This document shows positions 1 to 8,164 of a stretch of DNA of 64,000 nucleotides, piece after piece (within the stretch, counting starts at the first letter, position 1; every line of letters starts with the position of its first letter). Both the position numbers and the translations under genes were made by a program. The DNA is taken from NCBI RefSeq assembly GCF_001668615.1, contig NZ_LZMC01000057.1:144997-208996 (forward strand). Reading direction: 5' to 3'. The DNA comes from Mycobacterium sp. 1274761.0 (GTDB lineage: Bacteria > Actinomycetota > Actinomycetes > Mycobacteriales > Mycobacteriaceae). The notes under the pieces are model-generated. The model had not been told where the DNA came from. It did not search any database and saw nothing but the letters and a program-made list of their open reading frames with translations.

Positions 1-693
1 GCGTACGCGGAGGCGCTCGCCCGCGAGGGCGCCGCCGTCGTCGTCGCCGACATCAACACCGAGGGCGCGCAGAAGGTCGCCGACGGCATCAAGGCCGAGG
101 GTGGAAACGCGCTCGCCGTGCACGTCGACGTCTCCGATCCCGACTCAGCCAAGGAGATGGCCGCCCAGACGCTCTCGGAGTTCGGCGGCATCGACTACCT
201 GGTCAACAATGCGGCGATCTTCGGCGGCATGAAGCTCGACTTCTTGATCACCGTCGACTGGGATTACTACAAGAAGTTCATGAGCGTGAACCTCGACGGC
301 GCGCTGGTGTGCACAAGGGCGGTCTACCGCAAGATGGCCAAGCGCGGCGGCGGTGCGATCGTCAACCAGTCGTCGACCGCGGCGTGGCTGTACTCGAATT
401 ACTACGGCCTGGCCAAGGTAGGCATCAACGGGCTGACGCAGCAGCTGGCGACCGAACTCGGCGGCCAGAACATCCGTGTGAACGCGATCGCGCCGGGGCC
501 CATCGACACCGAGGCCAACCGGTCGACGACGCCCAAGGAGATGGTCGACGACATCGTGAAGCGAATCCCGTTGTCGCGCATGGGTGAACCGGAGGATCTG
601 GTCGGCATGTGCCTGTTTTTGCTGTCGGATCAGGCGAAGTGGATCACCGGGCAGATCTTCAACGTCGACGGCGGTCAGATCATCAGGTCCTGA
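1..693 (+). CDS. SDR family oxidoreductase (5' end outside window)
   Basis: The reading frame is open from base 1, so the start codon and the Rossmann glycine-rich loop lie upstream of the window. What remains is a classical short-chain dehydrogenase: an acidic cofactor-region residue (VVADIN), the NNAA motif (LVNNAAIFGG), catalytic Ser and Tyr-x3-Lys (YYGLAK), the IAPGPIDT segment and the C-terminal GQIFNVDGGQ strand. It would catalyse NAD(P)-dependent oxidation or reduction of an unknown alcohol or ketone in the cytosol. It runs 12 bp ahead of a second dehydrogenase and a CMD-family gene, like Rv0769-Rv0770-Rv0771 of M. tuberculosis (from memory). The substrate cannot be read from sequence. 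Confidence 0.93.
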   Translation, partial: AYAEALAREGAAVVVADINTEGAQKVADGIKAEGGNALAVHVDVSDPDSAKEMAAQTLSEFGGIDYLVNNAAIFGGMKLDFLITVDWDYYKKFMSVNLDGALVCTRAVYRKMAKRGGGAIVNQSSTAAWLYSNYYGLAKVGINGLTQQLATELGGQNIRVNAIAPGPIDTEANRSTTPKEMVDDIVKRIPLSRMGEPEDLVGMCLFLLSDQAKWITGQIFNVDGGQIIRS

Positions 694-705
694 GAGGTTT
701 CCGAT

Positions 706-1572
706 ATGAGCGACGAACACGTCAAGCTCGGATACATCGGCCTCGGCAACATGGGAGCGCCGATGGCCAAGCGGTTGGTCGACTGGCCCGGCGGGCTCAC
801 AGTCTTCGACGTCCGCCTCGAGGCGATGACACCACTGGCCGAGGCTGGCGCGAAACTCGCCGACAGTGTCGCCGACGTCGCGGCCGCCGACCTCATCAGC
901 GTCACGGTGCTCAATGACGAGCAGGTCCGCGATGTGGTCGCCGAGCTGGCCGCCCGCGCCAAGCCGGGCACGACGATCGCGATTCACTCCACGATCAGCC
1001 CGCAGACCGCACCGGATCTTGCTGAGTCGTTGCGACCCAAGGGCATTCACATCGTCGACGCTCCGGTGTCCGGCGGCGGTGCGGGGGCCGAAAAGGGTGA
1101 GCTCGCCGTGATGGTCGGCGCCGACCGTGAGGTTTACGAGCGGATCAAGCCGGCATTCAAGCGGTTCGCTTCGGTGGTGATCCATGCCGGGCCACCAGGG
1201 GCGGGGACGCGGATGAAGTTGGCCCGCAACATGTTGACCTTCGTCGGATACGCGGCGGCGTGCGAGGCGATGAAGCTGGCCGAGGCGTGCGGCATCAGCT
1301 TGCAGCAGCTGGGCCGCGTCGTCCGCCACACGGATGCGCTGACGAGCGGTCCCGGGGCGATCATGGTGCGCGAGGACATGTCGACCATCGAACCCGACAA
1401 CTTCCTCTACGAGTCGTTCGTCCACGCGCGCGGGCTCGGCGAAAAGGATCTCAGCCTGGCGCTGGCCCTGGGCGAGGAGACCGGCGTCGACCTACCCTTG
1501 GCGCAGATAGCGCTGAAGAATCTGGCCGCGGGGCTCGGGGTGCCGCACAACGCGTCCACTGCGAAGGAGTAG
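706..1572 (+). CDS. NAD(P)-dependent 3-hydroxyisobutyrate dehydrogenase-family oxidoreductase
   Basis: A 288-residue beta-hydroxyacid dehydrogenase. The N-terminal Rossmann motif is GYIGLGNMGAPMA (about residues 9-21). The substrate loop is DAPVSGGGAGAEKG (about 119-132). The catalytic lysine lies in the RMKLARNML segment (about 167-175), with an all-helical C-terminal domain after it. The family oxidises 3-hydroxyisobutyrate, tartronate semialdehyde or related acids. ATG is chosen because it follows a GAGG ribosome-binding site and leaves 12 bp from the SDR. It sits in a run of four co-directional genes, which suggests one catabolic operon; the exact substrate is unknown. Confidence 0.92.
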   Translation: MSDEHVKLGYIGLGNMGAPMAKRLVDWPGGLTVFDVRLEAMTPLAEAGAKLADSVADVAAADLISVTVLNDEQVRDVVAELAARAKPGTTIAIHSTISPQTAPDLAESLRPKGIHIVDAPVSGGGAGAEKGELAVMVGADREVYERIKPAFKRFASVVIHAGPPGAGTRMKLARNMLTFVGYAAACEAMKLAEACGISLQQLGRVVRHTDALTSGPGAIMVREDMSTIEPDNFLYESFVHARGLGEKDLSLALALGEETGVDLPLAQIALKNLAAGLGVPHNASTAKE

Positions 1573-1574
1573 GC

Positions 1575-2018
1575 ATGAACGAGCAGCGCAAGAAGGGCCT
1601 CGCGAAGATGAATGAGGTCTACGGCTGGGAAATGCCCGACGTCGAAGGTGACCCGTACTTCGACCTTACTGTCGACCATCTGTTCGGTGATATCTGGAGC
1701 CGGCCCGGACTGTCCATGCGCGAGAAGCGGATCATGACGCTGTCCATCGTCACCGCGCTCGGGGAGCAGGACCTGGCCGAGATTCAAGTGAACGCCGCGC
1801 TGCAGAACGGCGAGCTCACCGCTGAGGAGCTCAAGGAGATGGCCATCTTCCTCACGCAGTACGTCGGCTTCCCGCGGGGCTCGGGTCTCAACGGCGTCGT
1901 CGGACGCGTCGTCGCCAAACACAAGAAGGCGGCGGAACGTGGGGAGGGCGTCGACAAGAAGGCCAACGTCAACGACGCGATCCGCATGCACACCGGGAAG
2001 AACCTCGATGACAAGTAG
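1575..2018 (+). CDS. carboxymuconolactone decarboxylase (CMD) family protein
   Basis: A 147-residue all-helical protein that starts at ATG 2 bp after the preceding stop. The central region (RPGLSMREKRIMTLSIVTAL, about residues 43-62) and the HVNAAL-like stretch (IQVNAALQNG) match the CMD/AhpD-like fold. The Cys-x-x-Cys redox pair of true AhpD proteins is absent, so the 4-carboxymuconolactone decarboxylase branch or a non-redox paralogue is more likely. It would act with the neighbouring dehydrogenases in breakdown of an aromatic or terpenoid/steroid-like compound, which is inferred from context only. It overlaps the next gene by 11 bp, so the two are probably translationally coupled. Confidence 0.88.
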   Translation: MNEQRKKGLAKMNEVYGWEMPDVEGDPYFDLTVDHLFGDIWSRPGLSMREKRIMTLSIVTALGEQDLAEIQVNAALQNGELTAEELKEMAIFLTQYVGFPRGSGLNGVVGRVVAKHKKAAERGEGVDKKANVNDAIRMHTGKNLDDK

Positions 2019-3234
2019 GTACGCCAGCCTGACCCGTGAGCAACTTGCGGTCCTTGTCCCCGAGCTGCTGCTGATCGGCCAGTTGATCGACCGGTCCGGA
2101 ATGGCGTGGTGCATCAGCAATTTCGGTCGACCCGAGATGCTGCAGATCGCGATCGAAGAGTGGATGGGCGCCAGCCCGATCTACACAAAGCGGATGCAGA
2201 AGGCGCTCAGATACGAGGGCGTCGACGTCATCACCATCTTCAAGGGCCTGCAGCTCGACATCGGCGCCCCACCGCAGTTCATGGACTTCCGCTACGACGT
2301 CCACGATCGCTGGCACGGCGAATTCCACCTCGACCACTGCGGCGCCTTGCTCGACGTGGAACCGATGGGCGAGGAGTATGTCCGCGGGATGTGCCACGAC
2401 ATCGAGGATCCGACCTTCGACGCGACCGCCGTCGCCACCAACCGCAGAGCCCAGATCCGTCCCATCCACCGTCCGCCGCGCAAGCCTGCCGATCGCCATC
2501 CGCATTGCGCCTGGACGGTGACCATCGACGACTCCCACCCCGAGGTCGAGGACCATCCGGTGCTGGATGTCGTGCGCCGGACTAACGCCGCGACAACGGA
2601 ACTCGACCCGATCGATGTCGACGACGATGGACAGTCGGACTATTCGGGCCAGTTGCTCTCCGACTTCGACTTCGCCGCGTTCTCGCATTCGGCACTGGTG
2701 CGCATTGCCGACGAGGTGTGTCTGCAGATGCACCTGCTGAACCTGTCGTTCGTCATCGCCGTGGGCAAACGCGCGGGCACCAACACCGAATTGGCGACGG
2801 AGATCTGCACCAAACAGCTCATCGGAGTCGCGGGCATCGCCGCCGAGCGCATCCACCGCGCACTCGGTCTGCCCGGCGGCATCGAGGGCGCGATACGGAT
2901 GCTCGAACTGCACCCGATGTTCAACCCGGCGGCCTACGTGTCGGCCGAATTCGGACCGGACACCGTGCATGTACACCGGTCGCCGGCACACGAAGACGGC
3001 GCGTGGGTGTCGCTGGTCGGCCCGGCCGAGAAACGCCCGCTGCAGGCCGCCGTCGCGGCGATCGATGCGCACTTCGACATCGAGGTGGAGGGCAGCCACG
3101 CCGATTGGACGGCTCGGATCGTCGAAACCGAAACGGCGGCAAAGGAAATGTCAGAAGTGAAGGTGGCCCGGGTCAGCGGTGGTTCGACGTTCGTGTTCGA
3201 GCCGAGGAAGTCGCTTCCTCTGACGGTGGTTTGA
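2008..3234 (+). CDS. conserved hypothetical protein of the oxidoreductase cluster
   Basis: I do not recognise the family. The ATG lies 11 bp inside the preceding gene and gives 408 residues. It looks soluble, with no signal peptide or membrane helix. The middle part is rich in His, Cys and Asp: FHLDHCGALLDVEPMG at about 104-119 and GMCHDIEDPTFD a few residues later. These could bind a metal, but that is a guess. The C-terminal third carries Ala/Gly-rich helices. Coupling to the CMD and dehydrogenase genes suggests a role in the same pathway. Its 3' end overlaps the convergent TetR gene by 62 bp and its stop codon lies inside a 27-bp tandem repeat. Confidence 0.8.
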   Translation: MTSRYASLTREQLAVLVPELLLIGQLIDRSGMAWCISNFGRPEMLQIAIEEWMGASPIYTKRMQKALRYEGVDVITIFKGLQLDIGAPPQFMDFRYDVHDRWHGEFHLDHCGALLDVEPMGEEYVRGMCHDIEDPTFDATAVATNRRAQIRPIHRPPRKPADRHPHCAWTVTIDDSHPEVEDHPVLDVVRRTNAATTELDPIDVDDDGQSDYSGQLLSDFDFAAFSHSALVRIADEVCLQMHLLNLSFVIAVGKRAGTNTELATEICTKQLIGVAGIAAERIHRALGLPGGIEGAIRMLELHPMFNPAAYVSAEFGPDTVHVHRSPAHEDGAWVSLVGPAEKRPLQAAVAAIDAHFDIEVEGSHADWTARIVETETAAKEMSEVKVARVSGGSTFVFEPRKSLPLTVV

Positions 3235-3877
3235 TTGTCGGCTCAGCCGACGGTGGTTTGATTGTCGGCTCAGCCGACGGTGGTTTCGGCCGTATAGCCG
3301 CGCCCACCCACCGCCGTAGGTAGGCCCGCAGTTCCACCCCGCGCCGCGGAGGCCGACCCGGGTCGATGACGAACGACTGGATGATCCGCAGCAGGTGCTC
3401 GGCGAGCTCGTCGAGGTCGGTGTCGGTGAAGCCCAACCCTGCCCAGTCCACATCGAACCGCCGGACCATCGAGTGCGCGAAGTCCAGCGCGACATCGGAC
3501 GTCACGTCCTCGGTGTGCGGGTTCGGGCGCCCGGGTTCGATCAGCAGGCCGAGGTGCTTGTCCTTCGGCAGCCATTCCAGCGCCGCCGCCACGGCCTCGG
3601 CAACCGCCTCCGCCGGGTCGGTGATGCCCTGCAGATGCGCCGCCAAGCGGTCCAGGAACGCGCTCGCGTTGTGCACGGCGGCGGCCACCAGCAGGGCGTC
3701 GGTGCTGGGGAAGTAGCGGTAGACGGTCTGCCGGGTGACGCCGAGGCTGCGGGCGACGTCGGTGATCGAAAAGTCCGCGCCCCTGACGTCGATCACCTTT
3801 GCCGCCGCGTCGAGGATTCGCTCGACCGCTTCGTTGTCGCTGGCGGGTGCGGCGCCAGACCAACCGTGGGTGCGCAC
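3173..3877 (-). CDS. TetR family transcriptional regulator with repeat-bearing C-terminal tail
   Basis: 234 residues from a GTG start. The N-terminal helix-turn-helix is clear (ITDVARSLGVTRQTVYRYFP, about residues 37-56), followed by a helical ligand domain. The last 30 or so residues are low-complexity and Pro/Ser/Glu-rich. They contain PPSAEPTIK twice in tandem and a degenerate third copy, which is unusual for TetR proteins. The gene lies 10 bp downstream of the P450 gene in the same direction, so it probably represses that P450 unit and itself. The inverted repeat at 5134-5160 is the obvious operator candidate. The effector is unknown. Confidence 0.9.
   Translation of the reverse strand: MRTHGWSGAAPASDNEAVERILDAAAKVIDVRGADFSITDVARSLGVTRQTVYRYFPSTDALLVAAAVHNASAFLDRLAAHLQGITDPAEAVAEAVAAALEWLPKDKHLGLLIEPGRPNPHTEDVTSDVALDFAHSMVRRFDVDWAGLGFTDTDLDELAEHLLRIIQSFVIDPGRPPRRGVELRAYLRRWVGAAIRPKPPSAEPTIKPPSAEPTIKPPSEEATSSARTRTSNHR
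3222..3286. repeat. 27-bp tandem repeat, 2.4 copies, in a convergent coding overlap
   Basis: Unit 1 is 3222-3248, unit 2 is 3249-3275, and a partial third copy runs to 3286. The two full units are identical. The period is 9 codons, so on the minus strand it duplicates the peptide PPSAEPTIK in the TetR tail. On the plus strand the first unit supplies the TGA stop of the hypothetical protein. Confidence 0.95.
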
Positions 3878-3887
3878 GCGGCGAATA

Positions 3888-5126
3888 CTACTGTGAGCCG
3901 GTGTAGGAGACCTGCAGATCCTTCACGCCGTTCAACCAGCCTGAGCGAAGCCGTTGAGGCTCAGCGACTTTCGAAATATCCGGGATCTGGTCGGCGATCT
4001 CGTTGAAGATCAGCTTGATCTCCATGCGCGCCAGGTTGGCCCCGATGCAGTAGTGCGCCCCGTTGCCGCCGAACCCGAGATGCGGGTTGGGGTCGCGCAG
4101 GATGTCGAAACGGAACGGGTCGGTAAAGACCGTCTCGTCGTAGTTGGCCGAGCTGTAGAACAGGCCGACGCGCTGCCCCTCGCCGATCGTCACGCCGCCG
4201 ATCTCGGTATCCGCCTGGGCGGTGCGCTGGAAGCAGTGCACCGGCGTGGCCCAGCGCACGATCTCGTCCGCGGTGGTCTCGGGGCGCTCGCGTTTGAACA
4301 GATCCCACTGCTGTGGGTTGTCGAAGAACGCATTCATGCCGTGGGTCATGGCGTTGCGGGTGGTCTCGTTGCCTGCGACCGCCAGCAGGATCACAAAGAA
4401 CGCGAACTCGACGTCTTCCATCCATTCGCCGTCGATGTCGGCCTGCACGAGCCTGGTCACGATGTCGTCGGCCGGACAGCGGCGGCGCTCCTCGGCCATG
4501 TTGTACGCGTAGCCCATCAGCTCAGCGTTGGCCGCGACGTAATCCGAGGCGAAGTCGGGGTCGTCGGTGTTCATGATCGAGTTGGTCCATTCGAACAGCT
4601 TTTCGCGGTCCGCCTCGGGCACGCCGAGCATGTCCGCGATCGCCAGCAGCGGCAGCCGCATCGCGATGTCGTCGACGAAGTTGCCGCTGCCCTTTTCCTT
4701 TGCTGCGGCGACGATGTCGCGCGCTGCGTGGGCGAGCTTCTCTTCCAGCGTGGCCACGGCGCGCGGCGTGAACAACCGTGACACCAGCTTGCGCAGCCGC
4801 GTGTGTTCGGGTGCGTCGTGATTGATCAGCATCGCCTTGGTCAGTTCGAGCTGATCAGGGGTGGTGCCGTCGGGCATCCGCATCACCACGCCCTTGCGGT
4901 TGGTGGACCACAGGTCGCCGTCGCGGGAGATGGCCTTGATGTCCTCGTGGCGGCTGATCACCCAGTAGCCGCCGTCGTCGAAGATCGATTCCGGCTGCTC
5001 GTTCCACCACACCGGCGCCGTCTTGCGCAGCTGGGCGAATTCGGTGACGGGGATGCCGTGTTGGAGGACGTCGGGATCGGTGAAGTCGAATCCCGACCCG
5101 AAGGGACAGGTCTGCATCGTTGCCAT
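3888..5126 (-). CDS. cytochrome P450, CYP125-like (steroid/alkyl side-chain hydroxylase type)
   Basis: 412 residues, with all P450 landmarks: I-helix AGNETT (251-256), K-helix E288-x-x-R291, and haem loop [11 protein letters not shown] with the thiolate Cys360. The N-terminus (GFDFTDPDV) and the stretches [11 protein letters not shown] and [11 protein letters not shown] closely resemble CYP125, which oxidises the terminal carbon of the cholesterol side chain in mycobacteria. A CYP125-related terpenoid or steroid oxidase is therefore likely, though not necessarily cholesterol-specific. A start at 5141 is possible, but ATG 5126 lies 6 nt after a TATGGT -10 box. I recall no P450 at this place in M. 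tuberculosis, so it may be a lineage-specific insertion with its TetR. Confidence 0.92.
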   Translation of the reverse strand: MATMQTCPFGSGFDFTDPDVLQHGIPVTEFAQLRKTAPVWWNEQPESIFDDGGYWVISRHEDIKAISRDGDLWSTNRKGVVMRMPDGTTPDQLELTKAMLINHDAPEHTRLRKLVSRLFTPRAVATLEEKLAHAARDIVAAAKEKGSGNFVDDIAMRLPLLAIADMLGVPEADREKLFEWTNSIMNTDDPDFASDYVAANAELMGYAYNMAEERRRCPADDIVTRLVQADIDGEWMEDVEFAFFVILLAVAGNETTRNAMTHGMNAFFDNPQQWDLFKRERPETTADEIVRWATPVHCFQRTAQADTEIGGVTIGEGQRVGLFYSSANYDETVFTDPFRFDILRDPNPHLGFGGNGAHYCIGANLARMEIKLIFNEIADQIPDISKVAEPQRLRSGWLNGVKDLQVSYTGSQ

Positions 5127-5132
5127 GCGTCG

Positions 5133-5138
5133 ACCATA
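5133..5138 (-). promoter_or_regulatory. leaderless-type -10 box of the CYP125-like gene
   Basis: TATGGT on the minus strand, 6 nt upstream of ATG 5126, the spacing expected when transcription starts at the start codon. Confidence 0.5.
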
Positions 5139-5160
5139 CATCGGACTGTCAAGTGTATGG
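5134..5160. promoter_or_regulatory. candidate TetR operator, inverted repeat in the P450/purD divergent region
   Basis: CCATACA (5134-5140) and TGTATGG (5154-5160) form a perfect 7-bp inverted repeat with a 13-nt spacer. It overlaps the P450 -10 box. The TetR encoded in the same unit is the likely ligand (inference). Confidence 0.5.
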
Positions 5161-5194
5161 CCAAACTCATTGCCCGGTCGTTCGACGCTGCCGT

Positions 5195-5200
5195 TAGGGT
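5195..5200 (+). promoter_or_regulatory. leaderless-type -10 box of purD
   Basis: TAGGGT, 8 nt upstream of the GTG start of purD, with no room for a Shine-Dalgarno sequence between them. Confidence 0.55.
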
Positions 5201-5208
5201 TGGCAACC

Positions 5209-6477
5209 GTGCGCGTCCTCGTGATCGGCTCCGGTGCCCGCGAACATGCCTTGCTGCTGGCACTGCGCCGAGATCCCCAGGTGGAAGGCCTCGCCATCGC
5301 GCCGGGCAACGCGGGCACCGCCGCCATCGCCGAGCAGCACGACGTCGACATCACCTCCGGGGACGCGGTCGCCGCCCTGGCCCGCAAGCTCGGCGTCGAC
5401 CTGGTCGTGATCGGCCCTGAAGTGCCCCTGGTCGTCGGCGTCGCCGACGCGGTGCGCGCCGCGGGCATCGCCTGCTTCGGGCCCACCAAGGAGGCCGCCC
5501 GCATCGAGGGATCGAAGTCGTTCGCCAAGGACGTGATGGCGGCGGCGGGCGTTCGCACCGCTAGAAGCGAGATCGTCGACAATCCCGCTCGGCTCGACGC
5601 GGCGCTGGATCGGTTCGGTCCCTGCGGCGGCGAAGCGGCGTGGGTGGTCAAGGACGACGGCCTCGCCGCGGGCAAGGGTGTGGTGGTGACCGCCGACCGG
5701 GATGCGGCCCGGTCGCATGCCGCTGGCCTGCTCGACGCGGGCCACCCGGTGCTGCTCGAATCGTTCCTCGACGGCCCTGAGGTGTCGCTGTTCTGTGTGG
5801 TCGACGGGGAAACGGTGGTACCGCTGCTGCCCGCGCAAGATTTCAAGCGGGTCGGCGACGGCGACACCGGTCCCAACACCGGCGGCATGGGCGCCTATGC
5901 GCCGCTGGCATGGCTGCCCGCCGACGTGACGGACCGGATCGTCGGCGAGATCGTCAAACCTGTTGCGGCAGAACTGGTCAAGCGCGGCAGCTCGTTTTCC
6001 GGCCTGTTGTACGCGGGACTGGCGATCACGTCGCAGGGGCCGGCAGTCGTCGAATTCAATTGCCGCTTCGGCGATCCCGAGACCCAGTCGGTGCTTGCCC
6101 TGCTGGAGTCACCGCTGGGCCAGTTGCTGAACGCCGCTGCCACCGCGAGCCTGGCCGACCATCCGCCGCTGCACTGGCGCGACGGTGCAGCGGTGGCGGT
6201 GGTACTGGCCGCCGAGAACTATCCGGGCCGGCCACGCGTCGGTGACGTCATCGTCGGCGCGGAGGCCGAGGGAGTGCTGCACGCGGGCACGGCGCGACGC
6301 GACGACGGAGCGATCGTCTCGTCGGGCGGACGGGTGCTGTCCGTGGTCGGCTCTGGGCCCGATCTGGCCGCCGCCCGGGATTCCGCGTACACGCTGATCA
6401 AGTCGATTCGGTTGCCCGGCAGTCATTTTCGCAGCGACATCGGTCTGGCCGCGGCCGAAGGCAAGATCTCGGTTTAG
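5209..6477 (+). CDS. purD: phosphoribosylamine-glycine ligase (GARS)
   Basis: 422 residues, the usual bacterial GARS length. It joins phosphoribosylamine to glycine with ATP, step 2 of purine synthesis. The N-terminus [19 protein letters not shown] is the family signature. The ATP-grasp region shows the [13 protein letters not shown] loop and the [10 protein letters not shown] metal/ATP motif. GTG 5209 is chosen because the protein begins exactly at the conserved N-terminus and lies 8 nt after a -10 box. The stop codon interlocks with that of the convergent esterase (4-bp overlap). It is not in an operon with other pur genes. Confidence 0.98.
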   Translation: MRVLVIGSGAREHALLLALRRDPQVEGLAIAPGNAGTAAIAEQHDVDITSGDAVAALARKLGVDLVVIGPEVPLVVGVADAVRAAGIACFGPTKEAARIEGSKSFAKDVMAAAGVRTARSEIVDNPARLDAALDRFGPCGGEAAWVVKDDGLAAGKGVVVTADRDAARSHAAGLLDAGHPVLLESFLDGPEVSLFCVVDGETVVPLLPAQDFKRVGDGDTGPNTGGMGAYAPLAWLPADVTDRIVGEIVKPVAAELVKRGSSFSGLLYAGLAITSQGPAVVEFNCRFGDPETQSVLALLESPLGQLLNAAATASLADHPPLHWRDGAAVAVVLAAENYPGRPRVGDVIVGAEAEGVLHAGTARRDDGAIVSSGGRVLSVVGSGPDLAAARDSAYTLIKSIRLPGSHFRSDIGLAAAEGKISV

Positions 6478-7373
6478 TCGACGAGGAGCGGCGCCATCCA
6501 CTCCAGCTCCGCGGGCAGCTGCGAGCTCCAGAACCCGCCGTCATGTCCGCCAGGGGAGAAGCCGCCCGCGGGCCGGTTCGGCAGCTGCGCGATGAACTGC
6601 TGCGTCGCCGAGTAAAAGGGATCGCTGTTGCCACAGTCGATGCGGATCGGGATCGAGGCGAGCGCAGGCAGCCCCCACACGCTGTTGGCCGCGTAGTCGT
6701 CGGCGCCGTCGAACGCGCCCGGGGCGGCGGCGCCCGACGACGTCCACAACGCCGGGCTGACCGCACAGATCGCGGCCGTGCGCGCCGCCCCGAGGCGCGC
6801 GCCCAACAGCAGCGCGCCGTAGCCGCCCATCGACCAGCCGAGAAACGCCACCCGTGAGGTGTCCAGGCCCTGATTGCCGAGCATCGGTATCAGTTCGTTG
6901 AGCACCATCGCGCCGGAGTCCTCGCCCGAGGCGCGCTTGTGCCAGTAGCCACCGCCGCCGTCGACCGCCACCACTGCAAACGGCGGCAGGCCCGCGGCGA
7001 CCGCCTGAGCCAGCCCCTGCTCGACGCCGCCGGCCATCACCTGGGCCGCGTCACCGCCCTTGCCGTGCAACGCGATGACGGGTCGCAGCGGCTGGGTCTG
7101 GCCGGGCGGGCGTGCGATCGCCCAGTTGGTGTCGACGCCACCGCGGGCGGCCGAATTGAACGATCCCGAAACGTACGTCTGTGCCGCGGTTGCAACGGGC
7201 TCCAACGGGGCCGGCGGCGCCAACGGTGCCAGCGGTGCGCCGGCGCTCGTCATCTGGACGGGTGCCGGTGACGGCGCTGGATCGCGCAGGGAGCCGAGCG
7301 CGAAGGCGCCGACGGCCCCTGCGGCCGCGCTGGCACCGAGGCGCAACATCGCGCGTCGGGTCAGGTCTGGCAT
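6474..7373 (-). CDS. Tat-exported alpha/beta-hydrolase esterase (Rv0774c-like)
   Basis: 299 residues from ATG 7373. The N-terminus [19 protein letters not shown] is a twin-arginine-type signal with a hydrophobic core, followed by a Pro/Ala-rich linker. The catalytic domain has the nucleophile elbow GWSMGGYG and a late catalytic histidine in GGHDGGFW, as in the esterase-D/feruloyl-esterase-like group. It should act outside the cytoplasmic membrane on short acyl esters. A longer in-frame start exists further upstream, but ATG 7373 places the signal correctly. It is convergent with purD and divergent from the next TetR gene. The M. tuberculosis counterpart was described as an extracellular esterase (from memory). 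Confidence 0.88.
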   Translation of the reverse strand: MPDLTRRAMLRLGASAAAGAVGAFALGSLRDPAPSPAPVQMTSAGAPLAPLAPPAPLEPVATAAQTYVSGSFNSAARGGVDTNWAIARPPGQTQPLRPVIALHGKGGDAAQVMAGGVEQGLAQAVAAGLPPFAVVAVDGGGGYWHKRASGEDSGAMVLNELIPMLGNQGLDTSRVAFLGWSMGGYGALLLGARLGAARTAAICAVSPALWTSSGAAAPGAFDGADDYAANSVWGLPALASIPIRIDCGNSDPFYSATQQFIAQLPNRPAGGFSPGGHDGGFWSSQLPAELEWMAPLLVD

Positions 7374-7489
7374 GCGGCCATCATGCCATCGGCGGTAGCG
7401 ATGTATCCAAATCGATTGGTGGACCGCATTCCTGAGTAATGCCTTAGCTTTGGGCGAAAGTGCCATGTCATACGCGGCCGACTGGCAGC

Positions 7490-8158
7490 ATGCTTACCGT
7501 GACGGCAGCGTTGACTCCGAAGGGAGTGCGCAGGCAGTACGCGCTTGTGACCGCGGCTGCCGAGTTGCTGTGCGAAGGGGGATTCGAGGCCGTCCGGCAC
7601 CGCGCGGTGGCCAAGCGGGCGGGGCTGCCGCTGGCGGCGACGACGTACTACTTCTCATCGCTGGACGATCTGATCGTCAAGGCTGTCGAACACATCGGTG
7701 CGCTGGAGGCCCAGCAGTTGCGCGAGCGCGTCGCCGGGTTGTCGCGGCGGCGTCGCGGTGCGGAGGCGACCGTCGACGTGCTGGTCGATCTGCTCGTTGG
7801 TGACGACCCCTGCGTCGGCGACGATCCCGACACTCAGGTCAGCGAAGAGCTGATCTCGCGGTACGAGCGTTACATCGCCTGCGCGCGTCAACCGGCGCTG
7901 CGTGAGGTGCAACGGCGCGTCTTGCAGCAACGCACCGACGCGGTGGCCAAGGTCGTCGAGCGCTGCGGCCGCACGCTGCGCGGCGAGCTGGTGCCCGCAC
8001 TGGTGTGCGCCGTCGACGGCGCGGTGGTGGCGGCGCTGGTCGACGACGGCGAGGGCCCCCGCAGCGCCGCGCGCGCCACCTTGATCGACGTCATCGACGT
8101 GCTCGCCCCGATCACGGCGCCGATCTCGGCGCCCGTGCTCACCGCCGCTTCCGGCTGA
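7490..8158 (+). CDS. TetR family transcriptional regulator (Rv0775-like)
   Basis: 222 residues from ATG 7490. The helix-turn-helix spans about residues 40-62 (AVAKRAGLPLAATTYYFSSL). The YYFSSLDDL tail of the DNA-binding domain is typical of BetI-like TetR proteins. The remainder is helical, with no recognisable ligand motif. The gene reads into an amino-acid permease gene only 6 bp downstream and is divergent from the esterase, so either could be its target. An imperfect TGCCA/TGGCA inverted repeat lies just upstream of its start. Confidence 0.88.
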   Translation: MLTVTAALTPKGVRRQYALVTAAAELLCEGGFEAVRHRAVAKRAGLPLAATTYYFSSLDDLIVKAVEHIGALEAQQLRERVAGLSRRRRGAEATVDVLVDLLVGDDPCVGDDPDTQVSEELISRYERYIACARQPALREVQRRVLQQRTDAVAKVVERCGRTLRGELVPALVCAVDGAVVAALVDDGEGPRSAARATLIDVIDVLAPITAPISAPVLTAASG

Positions 8159-8164
8159 CAGGCG

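Noticed and set aside
5147..5152. TTGACA on the minus strand as a -35 box for the P450 gene
   Set aside because: Only 8 nt separate it from the TATGGT -10 box; the inverted repeat around it is a better explanation.
5127..5888. N-terminal extension of the CYP125-like protein to 666 residues
   Set aside because: The extra sequence is antisense to purD, Ser/Arg/Pro-rich and absent from P450s.
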